NCBI GenBank assembly: GCA_021209875.1
Contig: JAGYVD010000009.1
Location: 620,001-684,000 of the forward strand
Length of the DNA: 64,000 nucleotides
Direction: 5' to 3'
From: Rosellinia necatrix
Taxonomy: Eukaryota > Ascomycota > Sordariomycetes > Xylariales > Xylariaceae
Of the stretch, positions 45,134-57,316 are shown piece by piece. The position numbers and the translations under genes are program-made. The notes under the pieces are model-generated. The model worked only from the letters and a program-made list of their open reading frames with translations. It searched no databases and was not told the DNA's origin. How positions within the stretch are numbered: position 1 is the stretch's first letter; each line of letters begins with the position of its first letter.

Positions 45134-47815
45134 TGTGTCGTAGTAATTATGGAGCAAGGGAATGATATCAATGGTTGGGTCACCGGTTAGCCGTGTGGTA
45201 GGTCAAATTAAATGAGATAGAAATCGGGGCAGCCTTGAAGCTTTTATGCTCTGATTCTCTTTATTTTATCTAATTATGTCTAATATTCCGCACAGGTTAA
45301 CCTCCCCCATTACCCTCATAGTCTCCATTAGTTAATTGCTCCCACCATTCAGCTGATGTCAGATCCACGTCTATATTCTCGATCTCCTCAGGTCATAAAC
45401 CATGGTTCTTCACCCCGCTTCTTTGGTTCACTACTCATATCTCAACGCCATCCCAAGCTTGCAGCGGCGGATATCACATTCCAGCCTTGAGGCTCAGGTC
45501 AGCTGGCTCAATGTCGCATTACTAACTCCTGTGTATAGGATTTGACGGCTTCGAATTATCAATGGCAACGCCCGGATTGGCCGAGAACCGATACATGTGA
45601 CATCATGAGACGGCTGCCTTGTCAATATTTCCAGCAGTCATCGGGACGCCATCGCTATGGTGACTTGTCTCAAAATAGTACAGCACCTACTTACACAGGG
45701 TTAAGGTCGGTTAGACAACGCCGCCCAAATAAAAATCACCAGTGAATCCTGAGATGATGCACGTGAACCAATGGTTTACTAAGTGTAAGTGTGCTCTAGC
45801 GTAGGAAAAGGGGGCGCATACCACCAACGCCGTATCGAGCGTCCTAGGGCTGGGGAAGTTCGTGGTGTTGATGTAAGCTTATGTGATACAATGAATGCTT
45901 GTCCTTTGATGGCGCACATTTCCCGGGGAGCTGGTCGGAATGGATGTCACCTGGGGGGATAAGCTGACAAGCCACCACCCCATACAAGCCGTCCTCGACA
46001 AAGCCCACGTAATATATCACAGGGGAAAGTATCACAAAGAAGAAGCAAGGCGGCCAACTAGTATACGAATGCAACCTCGTAGCTGACTCTAGCATAGTTA
46101 CGAAACCAAAGTCTCGATTAGGCGATGAACGCTCTACCACACTAATCGTACCCGTTTTTATTAGTAAATATGTGAGCCATTTTCCCGAGGGCGAAGGTCA
46201 AGAGACACATGTGGCTGCCTGAATGACACCTTTGATAACCAGACTAGGCGGAGAGGCAAATATAAGCCCACTGAATCACAAACCAACCGTGAGCGAGGTG
46301 GCCGGTGGCGCGCGAGGCTTGTGGTAGATGCCTGTTCCACTCACATCGACGATGGCGGACCGAGCTCCTCCTCTCCACGACGGATCTGTATCCACGTTAA
46401 CCACCGAAGTATGAGTCAGAACGACAATGGATGAGAAGTGTTCTGACCAAAATGCGGAGGTTCCCGAGTGAAACGCCAAAGCAAAGATCATGGTCGTGGC
46501 GCCTCCTGGAAGTTCTCACCTCCGCTAGCGCCCATACACTTTGAAGTGACGCTGTTTGTGCAGGGTCATTGCTTAAGGCCATGTTTTGGTATTATTAAAC
46601 CTGATGATGGGGCAGCGGATGGTTGACTAAATCTCGGGTTTACACGGGCAAGCGGCCGGTAGCCATAACGATTCGGTATCTGTGGATAGATAGCCGGGGA
46701 GAATGGTGACGACGATTCTAAAACGCAGGAGCCGATGAGGTCAAGCTTGTCAGCCGTCCAAAAGCACCTAAAACTCTGTGGGCCTGAGATGCCGCCCGTG
46801 CCGCTTGGTCATGTCTTACCGGGATCGTAGCCTCACTTGGCCATCACCTGTAGTGATGCACCGCCAGTTCCTGTAGGCAGGTACGCCATCTTTGGTTCTC
46901 GGGGATAAGATGGCCATGTAGACCACTTGCCCATGCGCTCTGCGGCTATGGCGCCCACGCTTCGATATAAATTACACCGGAGTGTTTATTTCACGGAGCT
47001 GAGCCCCGGCTCCGGGGACCCACCAAGAACGGGACGGCGGCCCGGCGTGTGTGTGCCTTCTCATGTCAGTGCCTTCTTATGTGAGCCAACCAAGCAAGCA
47101 CGTACTCTGCTATATTCTAGCATGGTCAGATATCAGATATCAGCACCTACCTATTTAGTCACACCATCTGGGTTCTCGACCTTCTCAACACACACACCCT
47201 TCAAACACTAAATTCACATCCTTCCTTTTCCGATATGCCTTAGGGTCGCCCAGTATATTCGTGGTGAACTGTGGCGGGTCTCGGGCCTATCACGGAACTA
47301 CCTCCATCTCAGGTATTTCCCGTTACATTGAGTTTTCTAATTATCAAGTGTAGCGGTAATAAATATCCGTCGTCACCTGGAGGCGGTAGATGACACTTCT
47401 AAGGTATAGAGGTTCACAGGTAAGCATCGGTGTTCTAGTTGCGTCGCTTGGCAGCTCATCCATAGTGCTAGATCATCACGAGTCTTCTCGCGATTGGGTT
47501 TCTCGTGATTGGGTTTCTCGTGATTGGGTATCTTGTTTGTTAGCACCCCTCCGCCCTAAAATACATCGTGTAGCACTTCATCACGCAGATTTCACGGTGG
47601 GTGCATCAAAATCATATATGTCCTACTAGTAGGTACGTTCGTCACTATCTCCAGGCACGCTTGTTATACATTTGAAACATCTATGTTGTAGCTACGCACG
47701 CTATCAAGCGCCTCGCATCTAATTGGAGCTGAGGGCGTAAGCCGTGCGGCAGGATACCTGTATCCTGATACCTACAAGTACAAGGCGAACTTGAGGTGCA
47801 GTGAATATTCACCAT
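45134..47815. other. 2.7-kb spacer
   Basis: Contains a 15-bp tandem repeat (47485-47530) and fragmentary minus-strand frames at 46276-46582, including IFALAFHSGTSAFWSEHF, that could be a gene relic but match no known family. No gene is supported. Confidence 0.45.
47485..47530. repeat. 15-bp tandem repeat (TTCTCGTGATTGGGT)
   Basis: Three successive near-identical units, the first with C for T. Non-coding minisatellite. Confidence 0.75.
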
Positions 47816-49590
47816 TCAAGGCGCACAGCGGCCCGCAAACCGAGGATACAGTGCGCAGTCTCGAACGGTGTGCTGGTTACACAGCCAGGCCAAGAAGCGT
47901 TCGAGTCCAAGTCCCCATCCACCGTGGGGGGAGCTGCCGTATCTACACCGGGTGGTTAGCATTGAGTATTTGGATGCGCCGTGCGGTGCGCATGTACTCA
48001 CTTCCGCTGGTCGGTATACCAGTAGTATGTGCTAGGATCGAGGCCTTCACGCTTGAATGCCGCCATTAATGAATCGAGGTCGTCTATCCTCATCGAGCCG
48101 CCAACAATTTCACCCACGCCAGGCATCAAGCAGTCCACACTTTCCGTAACACGAGGGTCATCGCGGTCCTTCTGCATATAGAATGCCTTAATGTCGGCCG
48201 GGAAGTGCGTTAGGAAGATAGGCTTCTTGATCTCATCCGTCATCCGACGCTCGGCTGCCTCGGCAATGTCATCACCGAAAGTATGGGGCTGGCCCTCCTC
48301 ATTGAGGATGTCGTGCTCCCGTAGCCACTCAATAGCGTCGGCATATCTCATGCGCATGAAGGGTCGCTCCGGTAGCTTGAAATCTGGGTTGAGGTTCTTG
48401 ATGTAGCCAGCGGTAACCGGATCGGCCATGACAATCTCCAAGACACGGCACATCATATGCTCGATGTTGACCAGCAGATCCTCGAAGGTGATAAAGTCTA
48501 GCTCCGCCTCGACATGAGTAAACTCGGATAAATGCCGTCGAGTCAATGACTTCTCGGCACGGAAAGACTTCTCGATGCAGTATACATCACCCATGGACGG
48601 TAAGCAGGTCTCAAGGTACAGCTGAGAAGACTGGGTAAGGAAGGCGTCGGCACCGTAGTAACCCAGCTGGAAGAGTGTAGCACCTCCCTCTACCTGTGTC
48701 TGGACAAGCGCCGGGGGGCTGACCTTGCGAATTCGCAGCTCCTTGAACGTCTGGGCAAACGCAAACTCGACTGCATCTCGAACGAGGATGACCGAGGAAG
48801 CGCCCTCGCCGCGAAGCGTAAGATGACGAAGGTTGAGAAGGGTGGCACGGTCCGTGTCCGATGTGACTCTGTTGGTGATGGCATCGTCACCGCCAGCAGC
48901 CTTCCAGTGGTCGGGGATCTTGTAGAAGTCGGCATGCAGCTCGCGATCAAGGGGGGCCCTCGCGCCAGCCGGGACCTGGCGCATCTCGCCGTAGATTTCC
49001 ATCGACGTCTCGCGGGTCAGGGTCAGGGCCTCGTACGTCTTGGCGAGCTTGCCAGAGATGACAACCTGCATGAAGCCGTACCCATCTCGGAGGGTGACAA
49101 AGAGCACATCCTTCTGCTTGCGTTCACGATGCACGCGGCCGACCACCCGGACCCGAGTGCCCTCGCTAGCGGCGTCGTCAACGTTGCGCAGCTTTATGTG
49201 ATCGCCGACCTCGTCCAGCTTGATCTTGATGGGTGACGGGAGTGTAGCATCCTCCTCTAGCACGATCTCCTTGGCCTTCATCAACACAGCATTGCGCTCC
49301 TCTTCTTCTTGCTTGCGCCGAACTGCCAGCTCCTGCTCACGCACCAGCTTCTTTTTCTGCTGCTCGTGATAGTTGACGGCCTTCTTTAGCGCGGACTTTG
49401 CCGCGGGCTTCCACACCTTGCCGTCGACGACGTCGGTATCGGTCTCTGAAGCTGGCGATCGCACGAGGTACTGAGCTTCGGCCGGGCGCTGGAGGTAGGC
49501 AAACTGGAGGGTCTTGTAGGGGGAGGTTTCGGTGCCCGATTGGCCGCCTTCGTCGCGGCCGACCTCTTCGTCGATGTAGATAGTCGCCAT
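47816..49590 (-). CDS. asparaginyl-tRNA synthetase, cytoplasmic
   Basis: Two exons, complement of 48002-49590 and 47816-47942, with a 59-nt intron (GTGAGT...CTAAC...TGTAG, phase 2), encode 571 residues. The enzyme charges tRNA-Asn in the cytosol. Residues 1-120 form the fungal N-terminal extension ending in a Lys/Glu-rich coiled region. The OB-fold anticodon-binding domain (~145-240) has [24 protein letters not shown]. The class II catalytic core follows, with [20 protein letters not shown], motif 2 ([21 protein letters not shown]), the Asn-specific [12 protein letters not shown] region and, in exon 2, motif 3 ([14 protein letters not shown]) and the terminal [13 protein letters not shown] at 49590 (MATIYIDEE) matches fungal starts; the frame stays open upstream through a GGTAGAGGGTCGAG repeat, taken as 5' UTR. 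Confidence 0.93.
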
Positions 49591-50932
49591 TGGAACGTCC
49601 ACAGTCGATGTGTGTTGCCACAAGTGAGTAAACTGGGCGCCGGCGGGGTCTAGAGGGTAGAGGGTCGAGGGTAGAGGGTCGAGGGTAGAGGGTCGAGGGT
49701 GGAATAGATGGCTCCTCTTCACACGAATGAAGGCATTAATGGGTGAGTCTGGCTTTAATCTACTAGAAAGGTACAAATCAGACGGAATTTGGGTGAGTCA
49801 CGGTAGAGACCTGAAACCCCGCAATCGCAGTGCACTGATAACAGCTGGTCAAACCACCCCTCTGCAAATCAATCTGACTCCTGCGACAAGGCCAGAGGTG
49901 GGTTGGAGGGGTTGTCCTTATCTAATCGGCCCTCTATCTAATCCTAATCAAAACTTATCTAAATCCATGTGCCCTGAACAAGGGAGTTTTGCACTGGCCT
50001 AGATGGGCTACATCTTTTTTTCTGTAGCCTACCTAAATTGGGAACAAGTTAACAAAAGGCAAAATGACTGAGTTGGGTCCCGACATCGCTATCACGGCGC
50101 ATTCGAGACATCAGAACTGTTGTCTGGACACTTTAACAAGCTAGTGGACACTTGAAGGCTACGTATTTACCCAAGGCTGCGTATTTCCTGGACATGTTGA
50201 AATTAAGGGTAAAAGGTTGAGACAGAACGGCGATGCTGGCTAGCCAGCCTTCTTATATGCATGCACCACTAGCATAAAGCCCACAATCCTTATGATTAGG
50301 CCCGCATCCAATCACGGCAGCCGAAAGCGAAGCATGGCAGCAACGACCAACCGGAGACGTTTCACAAATATACATATTGAAACCCACCGTCCCGTATCAT
50401 CCCCGGGTTTAGTCCCGATAATTGGCCCCGGACAAAGATGACGACGCTCTCGTGCGCAGCCAATCAAGTCGCCAGCCGAGCAGAAGGTTCCGCCCGATGC
50501 CGCTAATTGACAAGAACGCAGATCGCTTGGCGATCACCTCTGCCAGAACTTCCGCATCAGGAAGGTTAGTCCAGCAGGTGCCTGCACCAACCTTCGACCT
50601 ACACTCTTTCATCAACATGGTCGGGCGTTTATCTTACAGCTTGACAGGGTGTCGCCCGGTACTAAGGAGGAGATATCTTGGTTGGGCAGGTGAACAGACG
50701 GTCATTCGACCTGCCCCGAGGTTGAACACAATGGCCAATCCACTCACGATGTAGGAAGATGAATATAAGAGAAGGGCGGCAGGTCGTCGGTGTTGTGTTG
50801 TCTCGCCATCCCACGACTCCCACCCCTCCCACGCCTCTCTCTGTTTATTCCCTTCCGTCCGCCAGCAACACGCACTGTCGCATCGCCTTGCCACCCCGCG
50901 AGCACGAGGATATACCGAAGCTAGGAAAGACC
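49591..50932. promoter_or_regulatory. divergent AsnRS / RNase T2 upstream region
   Basis: 1.3 kb between two divergent start codons. It holds the 14-bp repeat close to AsnRS and an ATATAAG TATA-like box at ~50762, about 170 bp before the RNase ATG. No further site is assigned. Confidence 0.5.
49648..49703. repeat. 14-bp tandem repeat in AsnRS 5' leader
   Basis: About three and a half copies of GGGTAGAGGGTCGA, 60-110 bp upstream of the AsnRS ATG, probably in the transcribed leader. Confidence 0.75.
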
Positions 50933-51834
50933 ATGGCCTCGTTCGTAGTCCCAGCGGCCCTTGCGGCTCTCCCGCTCGCCAGCGCCTTCACCATTCCCGC
51001 TGCTCTGGCCGCCACATGCTCCAGCCCGGTCGACAGCTGCTCTTCTGGCTCTTCCTCGGCCAATTCATGCTGTGTCAATACGCCTGGTGGTCTATTCCTC
51101 CAGCCGCAATTCTGGGACACGAACCCCGTCGTCGGCCCAAGCAACTCCTGGACCATTCATGGGCTATGGCCGGATAACTGCGATGGGACATACGAGGAGA
51201 ACTGCGATTCGTCCCGCGAGTATTCGGACCTGACAAGCATCCTTGAGAACAATGGCAAGTCAGATCTCGTGTCATACATGAAGGAGTACTGGCAAAGCAA
51301 CAACGGGAGCCCCGAGAGTTTCTGGGACCACGAGTGGTCCACACATGGAACCTGTGTCAGCACGATCGAACCGAGCTGCTATTCCGACTACACCGAGGGC
51401 CAAGAAGTCGCGGATTACTTCCAGGTCGCCGTAGATCTCTTTAAATCGCTCGATACCTACGGCGCTCTTAGCTCTGCCGGCATCACCCCCCTCCAGCTCC
51501 AAGACCTATACGTCGTCGCAAATACTCGGCGCACTCAAGGGAGTGACTGGAAAGGATGCTGTAATCTCATGCAGCAGCGGCGAGTTGTACCAAGTGTACT
51601 ACGGTTTCTTCGCCAACGGCCCGCTGCAGAACGGAGACTTCGTCCCCGCCACAATTGGTAAGCCTCTTGGAGCTGCATTGCCCCTTTTCTAGTCTGCCTT
51701 AAACCCCCCCCCCCTTTCAACGTCAATGAGCATCCTTCATCACTCACCTCGCAATTACTAATTCATAATTTTTTGTAGTTGGTCAAAGTTCCAACTGCCC
51801 AAGCAGCGGCATTAAGTACCTCCCCAAGAACTGA
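50933..51834 (+). pseudogene. secreted RNase T2 gene with single-base frameshift
   Basis: Exons 50933-51657 and 51779-51834 (GTAAGC...TGTAG, phase 1). RNase T2 enzymes are secreted endoribonucleases with two catalytic histidine boxes. The N-terminal signal peptide (LAALPLASAFTIPAALA) is followed by a Ser/Cys-rich stretch, TIHGLWPDNC (CAS I, His76) and DHEWSTHGTC (CAS II, His133, Glu134, His138). After GITP (residue 186) the reading frame shifts at a C6 run (51486-51491). The correct continuation (SSSKTYTSSQILGALKG, ELYQVYYGFF, then CPSSGIKYLPKN in exon 2) is intact in the next frame and ends at TGA 51834. With one C fewer the model is 259 residues, normal for the family. As written, translation leaves the family after residue 186 and stops at ~51660. 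Real mutation or homopolymer sequencing error cannot be told apart here. Confidence 0.85.
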
Positions 51835-54646
51835 AGCAAGAGCGCGCTGAATGGGACCATATCGTAAATTAGCTGGAAGCACAACTCTCTTTGCGGGATG
51901 GGGGGAACCGGGGTTCTCTCCCATGCTATTGATTTAGGGAGAAAGGGTTTGCCATATGACAACCCCGCGATCGGCATCAGAACACAATCAATAAGCTACC
52001 AAGTTAATGCAACAAGTAGTACACCCTGATAGTCACCCACTGGGAAGCCACCATATGGGGATGTGAAAGATGCTTACGACTATACGTGATAATGCCCTGA
52101 AGGAATAAGGGCGTTCAACAAATACTCATCTTGCACAAAAAGGGTCCAGGATTGACAAAATCCAAGAAATTGATATATCCAAATGTGACATTGTGTTAGA
52201 TCTCGCGCATCGTAGTACTTAAGGGTGGGTCTATCAAGGGTAAGTTGACCCCTCTAAGACTGAACGTTCGAGGAGGACTCACCCGATCCCAGCCGGAGCA
52301 GACCAACATGGGTAGCCGCGATGGGATGCTATATCCAGCCCATAGCCGGCCCGAATGGATGAGGTCCCGCCGCATCAACTAGAGCTAAGGGACGGCCGTT
52401 GTCGGTCGCAGAGGCAGAAAGCACAAGGGCCCGCCGTATCCGTACCCCAATCACCTTTCCCTACGAACGTATCGCGGTCAAAATACGAACTCAGTAGAGT
52501 TACCGATGTATAGCGCGTCATGAAGCACAGCACAATACACAGCCTCAGTGCCACATCATGGTAAAGTTGCAATGGTGGTTGGACATCTCCTCTAAAAGGA
52601 AACTTCCAGCAGTAATGGCCTGCCGGTCACGTCGCGGCCTCCCTTTTTTTTTTTTACATGAAGTAACCAGAGTGACACCACAACAACTGCACCGAAATCC
52701 ATGGTCGGTAGCGGAAATATGTTGAGTGTGAGGTAGCTAACAATGCTGCCCCCCAGACAGCCTTGAAGGGAGGCCATTTGATGCTTGAGCCCCGAGAATG
52801 CCCCATGACGGCCCCGGAACCAGTAGAGGTCGAGGGGTGGCTACTAGATTTAGCAGCCGCGACTAGAAATCGATGTTGAAACTTGGATGAAGCCGTTTCC
52901 TTGGCACCAGATATCCCGGTCCACGGTCAAACACGCGTATATACCAATCATTGTTTGAGACCAGCCGACTCATCTGGTGCGTGGGAGGAGATCCCGTTGC
53001 GTCGATCTCACTCAGCCGACTCCAGGGGTTCATCGCCGCCCTCATTCCTGATCTGTCGCACAAGGGCACTCACTCTGAAGTACCCTTGCTGAGGCAGAAA
53101 GCGAGTTAATTCCCTTTCAACCATACTATACCATGATGTAGTAATACGCGCGTGGTTATAACTACGCCAAGTATATAGGAACATGTAGTGTAGTGTATAT
53201 GTGTACGTAGGACAGATTCGTCTTGTCTGGCCCGAGGGCGGGACATGACGGCCCGCACACGGAGATGGATGGTGCCATGGAATGACCCGAGCGAGCCGAG
53301 AGGCGAAGTTGGGACCGGTTCCTGCGCTTTCCAGACACTTGCCTTGGGGTCTTTATAAATTATCGGTATATTATTAGGTAGATTAGGTAGATTAGGTAGA
53401 TAGATAGATAGATAGTGGTAGGTACCCAGGTACCTAGTTGGAGGTTTATCCAGCTCGTCCACTCACCTGATTGGCAGACGACGTACACCTTACCTACTCC
53501 TGCATCTGTCCTACAGGAGCACGCGAGCGCAGGTGCAGCCTGTACCTGTCGAACTCGTGCTGTGGCCTTATTCCTGCTGCTGACCCTCCATCCGGGGCGA
53601 CTCAGCCATGATTTGCTGACGTCATAGTCCAATCAATCAGGGGCTTTGTCAAATGTCTCACACAAGTTACATCCATTAGGTCCACTTGGTCTTGTCTTGG
53701 CATATGACGTTGGTTACGCACTGTGAAAAGTCCCCAAGTCCCTTGATTATTCTCGGACTGTCCCTATGCTACAGCTGCTCTCGGCAGTACCTACAGTACT
53801 TAGATGGGTACCTACCTAGGTAGGCAGTGTAGTGTACGCTACTGCCTGCCTCTTCGACCACCTAAAACCCGGCCGTCTGGGCTGCCAATCAACTGCCATG
53901 GCCAAGTGCTGTGCACAGTGATTAAACATTCGGACATGTTACTCCGATCAAAATATGATGTTCTGTAACGCGCGGCTGTTGGCCAGAAGAGTGGCTGTGT
54001 TTCGATTCGCAAATGTTGGACCAACCAAAAGGGTGCAAAATGGCCGAAAGAAGATACGGGGCTAACAACCACCTCGTATTGACGCAACTGATCCGCCAGG
54101 CTGTGGTTACCAAGAAAAAAAAGGAAATACATACCCAGTACCAGACTTAGTACCATACCTACCTAGTTACTTTAGGTACCTACCTGCCTACCTACCCACC
54201 CAGGTAGGTAGCTGGTTAGCTGCCTAGGTAGGTACCTATGGATGCATGTACCAAACTTTAAGCTTCTACAATGCCTGTTTATTTGTTCAACTTGCGTCCG
54301 TATCCTATATAGAGAATATTTCCACTGTTTCATATCTTTCCTAGCCTTCTTCATTGCTTCCACTCATCTCTTGTCGCCGTTTTCTTCCAGTCTTCGTCTC
54401 TACGTAAATACATTACAACGTACATACTTGGCTGCTCGCTCTACCGAAGCCACTGAGGCCGATACGCACTCATCCCTTGGCTGGCCAAACCGGAGAAAGA
54501 ACCATCACCATTGTCCCGCAAAAGCCGAACAAATCCACAGCAAAAGAAAACACCAACTAGCATCAAACAAGACATCGACACACAGACACACAGACACACA
54601 GACACACAGACACACAGACAGACACACAGACAGACACCCAGACACG
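51835..54646. other. 2.8-kb spacer with simple repeats
   Basis: Contains (TAGATTAGG)n/(TAGA)n at ~53376-53416, and GGTACCTACCTAGGTAGG-type tracts at 53417-53440, 53785-53826 and 54155-54239. A (CACAGACA)n tract runs up to the CFEM start. Frames such as 53839-54156 on minus (105 codons) have no family support. Confidence 0.5.
54569..54642. repeat. (CACAGACA)n microsatellite in CFEM leader
   Basis: About nine 8-bp units of CACAGACA/CACACAGA type ending 5 bp before the CFEM ATG, so in the 5' UTR. Confidence 0.8.
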
Positions 54647-55222
54647 ATGCAGTTTAAAGCCGTCGCACTCTTCTTCGCTGCCGTTGCCACGGCTCAGACC
54701 AACTCGACGTCGTTGCCCGATCTCGTGTCCCAACTCCCAACATGCGCCATCCCTTGCTACACCAAGGGTGCTGCGGCCGCTAACTGTTCCACTACCGACT
54801 TCCAATGCCTCTGCGGCGACGGGAAATCAGCCTTCCTCAGCAGCGCCGCAACTTGCATCTTCACATCATGTTCAGGGGATGACACCAGCAGTGAGTCCAT
54901 GCCATCTCCCTATCTACTCATTCATCACATCTCTGTATCGTATCTTGTATTCGCGGACCCGAAGACGACTCTGTCTATGATCCTTCTCTACTAACGCCGA
55001 TTTATAGACATTGTCAACCTTGCCACAGAAATCTGCACCGACGTTTCGCAGAACCCAGACCCAACCGAAGTAGCATCCGCCTCGGCTATTATCACCTCTG
55101 CCCTCGGCGCAGCGAGCGCCACGAACTCGCCAGACTCGGCCGCTTCTAGGCCGGAATTCGTCTCGGGCGTCGTCTCGGGCATCGGTATTGTGGGTGTCGC
55201 CGCTGCCATGCTAGCGCTCTAA
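54647..55222 (+). CDS. GPI-anchored CFEM-domain protein
   Basis: Two exons, 54647-54890 and 55008-55222, with a 117-nt intron (GTGAGT...TATAG, phase 1), encode 152 residues. CFEM proteins are fungal extracellular, usually GPI-anchored proteins; members bind haem or act at the cell surface in virulence and development. A signal peptide spans residues 1-17 (MQFKAVALFFAAVATAQ). The CFEM domain (~27-92) has all eight Cys: LPTCAIPCYTKGA, NCSTTDFQCLCGD, ATCIFTSC and, in exon 2, TEICTDV. The Asp usually needed for haem iron lies in the TDFQCLC region. A Ser/Ala-rich spacer leads to a hydrophobic C-terminus (GVVSGIGIVGVAAAMLAL) with an omega-site-like Ser-Gly before it. Typical length. No neighbouring ferric reductase or siderophore gene. 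Confidence 0.92.
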
Positions 55223-57316
55223 ACCCCCATCAACCGAAATAGCTTATTTATGTTTAATGGCATGATTTTACGACTTAGGGTTTGGGACACGGGCGGAAGG
55301 TATATAAGAATTATATCAGATCATATTTAGAATGGCAACAAACCGGACTACAGCCAGGCTTGGCAATATACTATCATTCTGCATATTAGGAGCCGGGCGT
55401 TATGGGCATGGGAATCATAACTAGAGAAAGGTATGTCCTCTAGTAACCATGGGAGCAGGAGGTGGTGCTTATATGTACATCTTTGTCGCCCACTAGTTGA
55501 TCCTTGATCCTTGGAATAAAATTATATCACTATTCAGTCCTCTGGCCAACATCAGATACTATTGCGGTTATTTGCACAGCTCTAGCTAGTAAGGCCTTCA
55601 TAATCAGACTAGATTACCTGTGTATTCGCCGCCTGGGTGTCACAATACCACCTCTCATCAGGCTGACCATGAAAATCTATCCCCCGAGATCCCTGCACTA
55701 CCTACCGTCAGATCCGACACCGACTTGGCTATTAGCTCAGCTCCGTCGGATTATTTTTAGCTGACCAGTAGCAATAGCGATAACACAAACGCCGCTGCCT
55801 CCCCACAACCTAACTTTGATGCTAGACCACCTTAAATGCCCGTACACTCTTCTTGGTCACTACAAGTCACAGCGCCCTGCCATCGTAGTCGGCTCCAGAT
55901 CGATGTGTAGGGGCCACAGCTATGCTGCGTAGCGATACAGCACAGCAGCATATATATGTGGAAAGTCATCACGGTGCATTTGGACTCGAACGAATAAATA
56001 GGTACTGGCTGGTTTAAACACCATCTGGTTTATCAATCATCATTGACCAACATCTCGGACATAAAAGTTAATTGAACGCATAACCAATCAGTACGTTGTA
56101 AAAGACTGATGATCATGTTTCAAAGGTAACTTTAGAATAATTAGCTGTGTTCGAGAAGTGATAACTAATGTAATAGTTATTAATCATGCCTTAAAACGCC
56201 GACCCTCTTACTGTCGCTTCTTTTAGGCTGCGCTAGCGGGCTTCGCGATGACGGGTGATGACCCTGCAGTGCGACGCGGGGACGGGGGCGCCGGGGTGCC
56301 GGAGCGCCGGGTAACGCCAACACCATCCCCGCCCGGGAGATTCGGGCACCGGCGGCTCATTGCCGCATGAGCGGACTGCTGTTATACTAAACGCCTACTA
56401 CCCTGGCCCTATTGATCAAGATCAACCCAGCGTCCTTCCCCCCCTAAACGCCGCCACGCCTACGAGTCCCGATGACCCAAGGTCTAGTATCTAAATGCTG
56501 ACTAGACGCGCAAACTCTTAAAAAGCTATGTGGGCGGTAGATGTCTCGATCTGCTTCCAGGGGTTGTAGTTCTGGGTCTACGAACCTTACCCGTGACTTT
56601 ATCTTAGGTGGCGAAGATAGTATATACGTACGTGTGTGTATGTATGTATGTGTGTGTGTGCGTATATGTAAATCTAGCGAGGATACCTGCAATTTTAATA
56701 GTAATTTATTGATCTTCGCTGCGAGACACGCAGTAGGACAAACTGCGTGAATAAAGACAACTTCGCAACCGGGATGAGAGAAGCGATCTATGTATAACTC
56801 TTCGCCCAAGTTATTTTAGTTTTAGGCAGGTGCAAGGATCAATCACTTGGTTTTGAGGTAATAAAAATCCCATTATCTAGTACTAGATGGTCCAGTCCCA
56901 ATGTGGATTCACGTCTCAAGTAACTATCCTAAAACATAATCGTTTAAGTAACGCACAGTTCAGGCTACAGACGGCCTAGACATGATTCTCCATCGTTCGC
57001 TAGGTAGCTATCATCAAGCGATATGTATCCTTCATGATCTTCGTTCGCCTGCGCTAATCCTTTTCCGCCCACCATTTGAGCCGAGAATAGCTTCCTGGCA
57101 TGTCGAAAGCACGCCTTCCAGGGTGCGCGGCAACGAGAGAGAAAGTGACCTTAAACACCATGCTGACGGCATACATAAATATACTACGAAACCCTTATGC
57201 AGTCGCTTCCTCTATCGCATTAGCGAGATTTACGTTATGTTCAAACCTGCCACACGCGCTTCGTATCCAAACTTCTACCGTACCTCGCCCTGAGGCGTGT
57301 CGTTTCTATCGCTTTC
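55223..57316. other. 2.1-kb spacer
   Basis: Gene-free. It includes a GC-rich patch (56255-56345) within AT-rich sequence and a TG/TA-rich tract at ~56628-56668. No gene, RNA or repeat family is assigned. Confidence 0.5.

Noticed and set aside
46276..46582. Overlapping minus frames ending TSLTVGL and SDSYFGG, possibly two exons
   Set aside because: The only splice joining them would need a 14-nt intron; no domain identified.
47870..47940. TTCGAGTCC box suggesting a tRNA T-loop
   Set aside because: No acceptor, D or anticodon stem can be folded around it, and it lies in the last AsnRS exon on the other strand.
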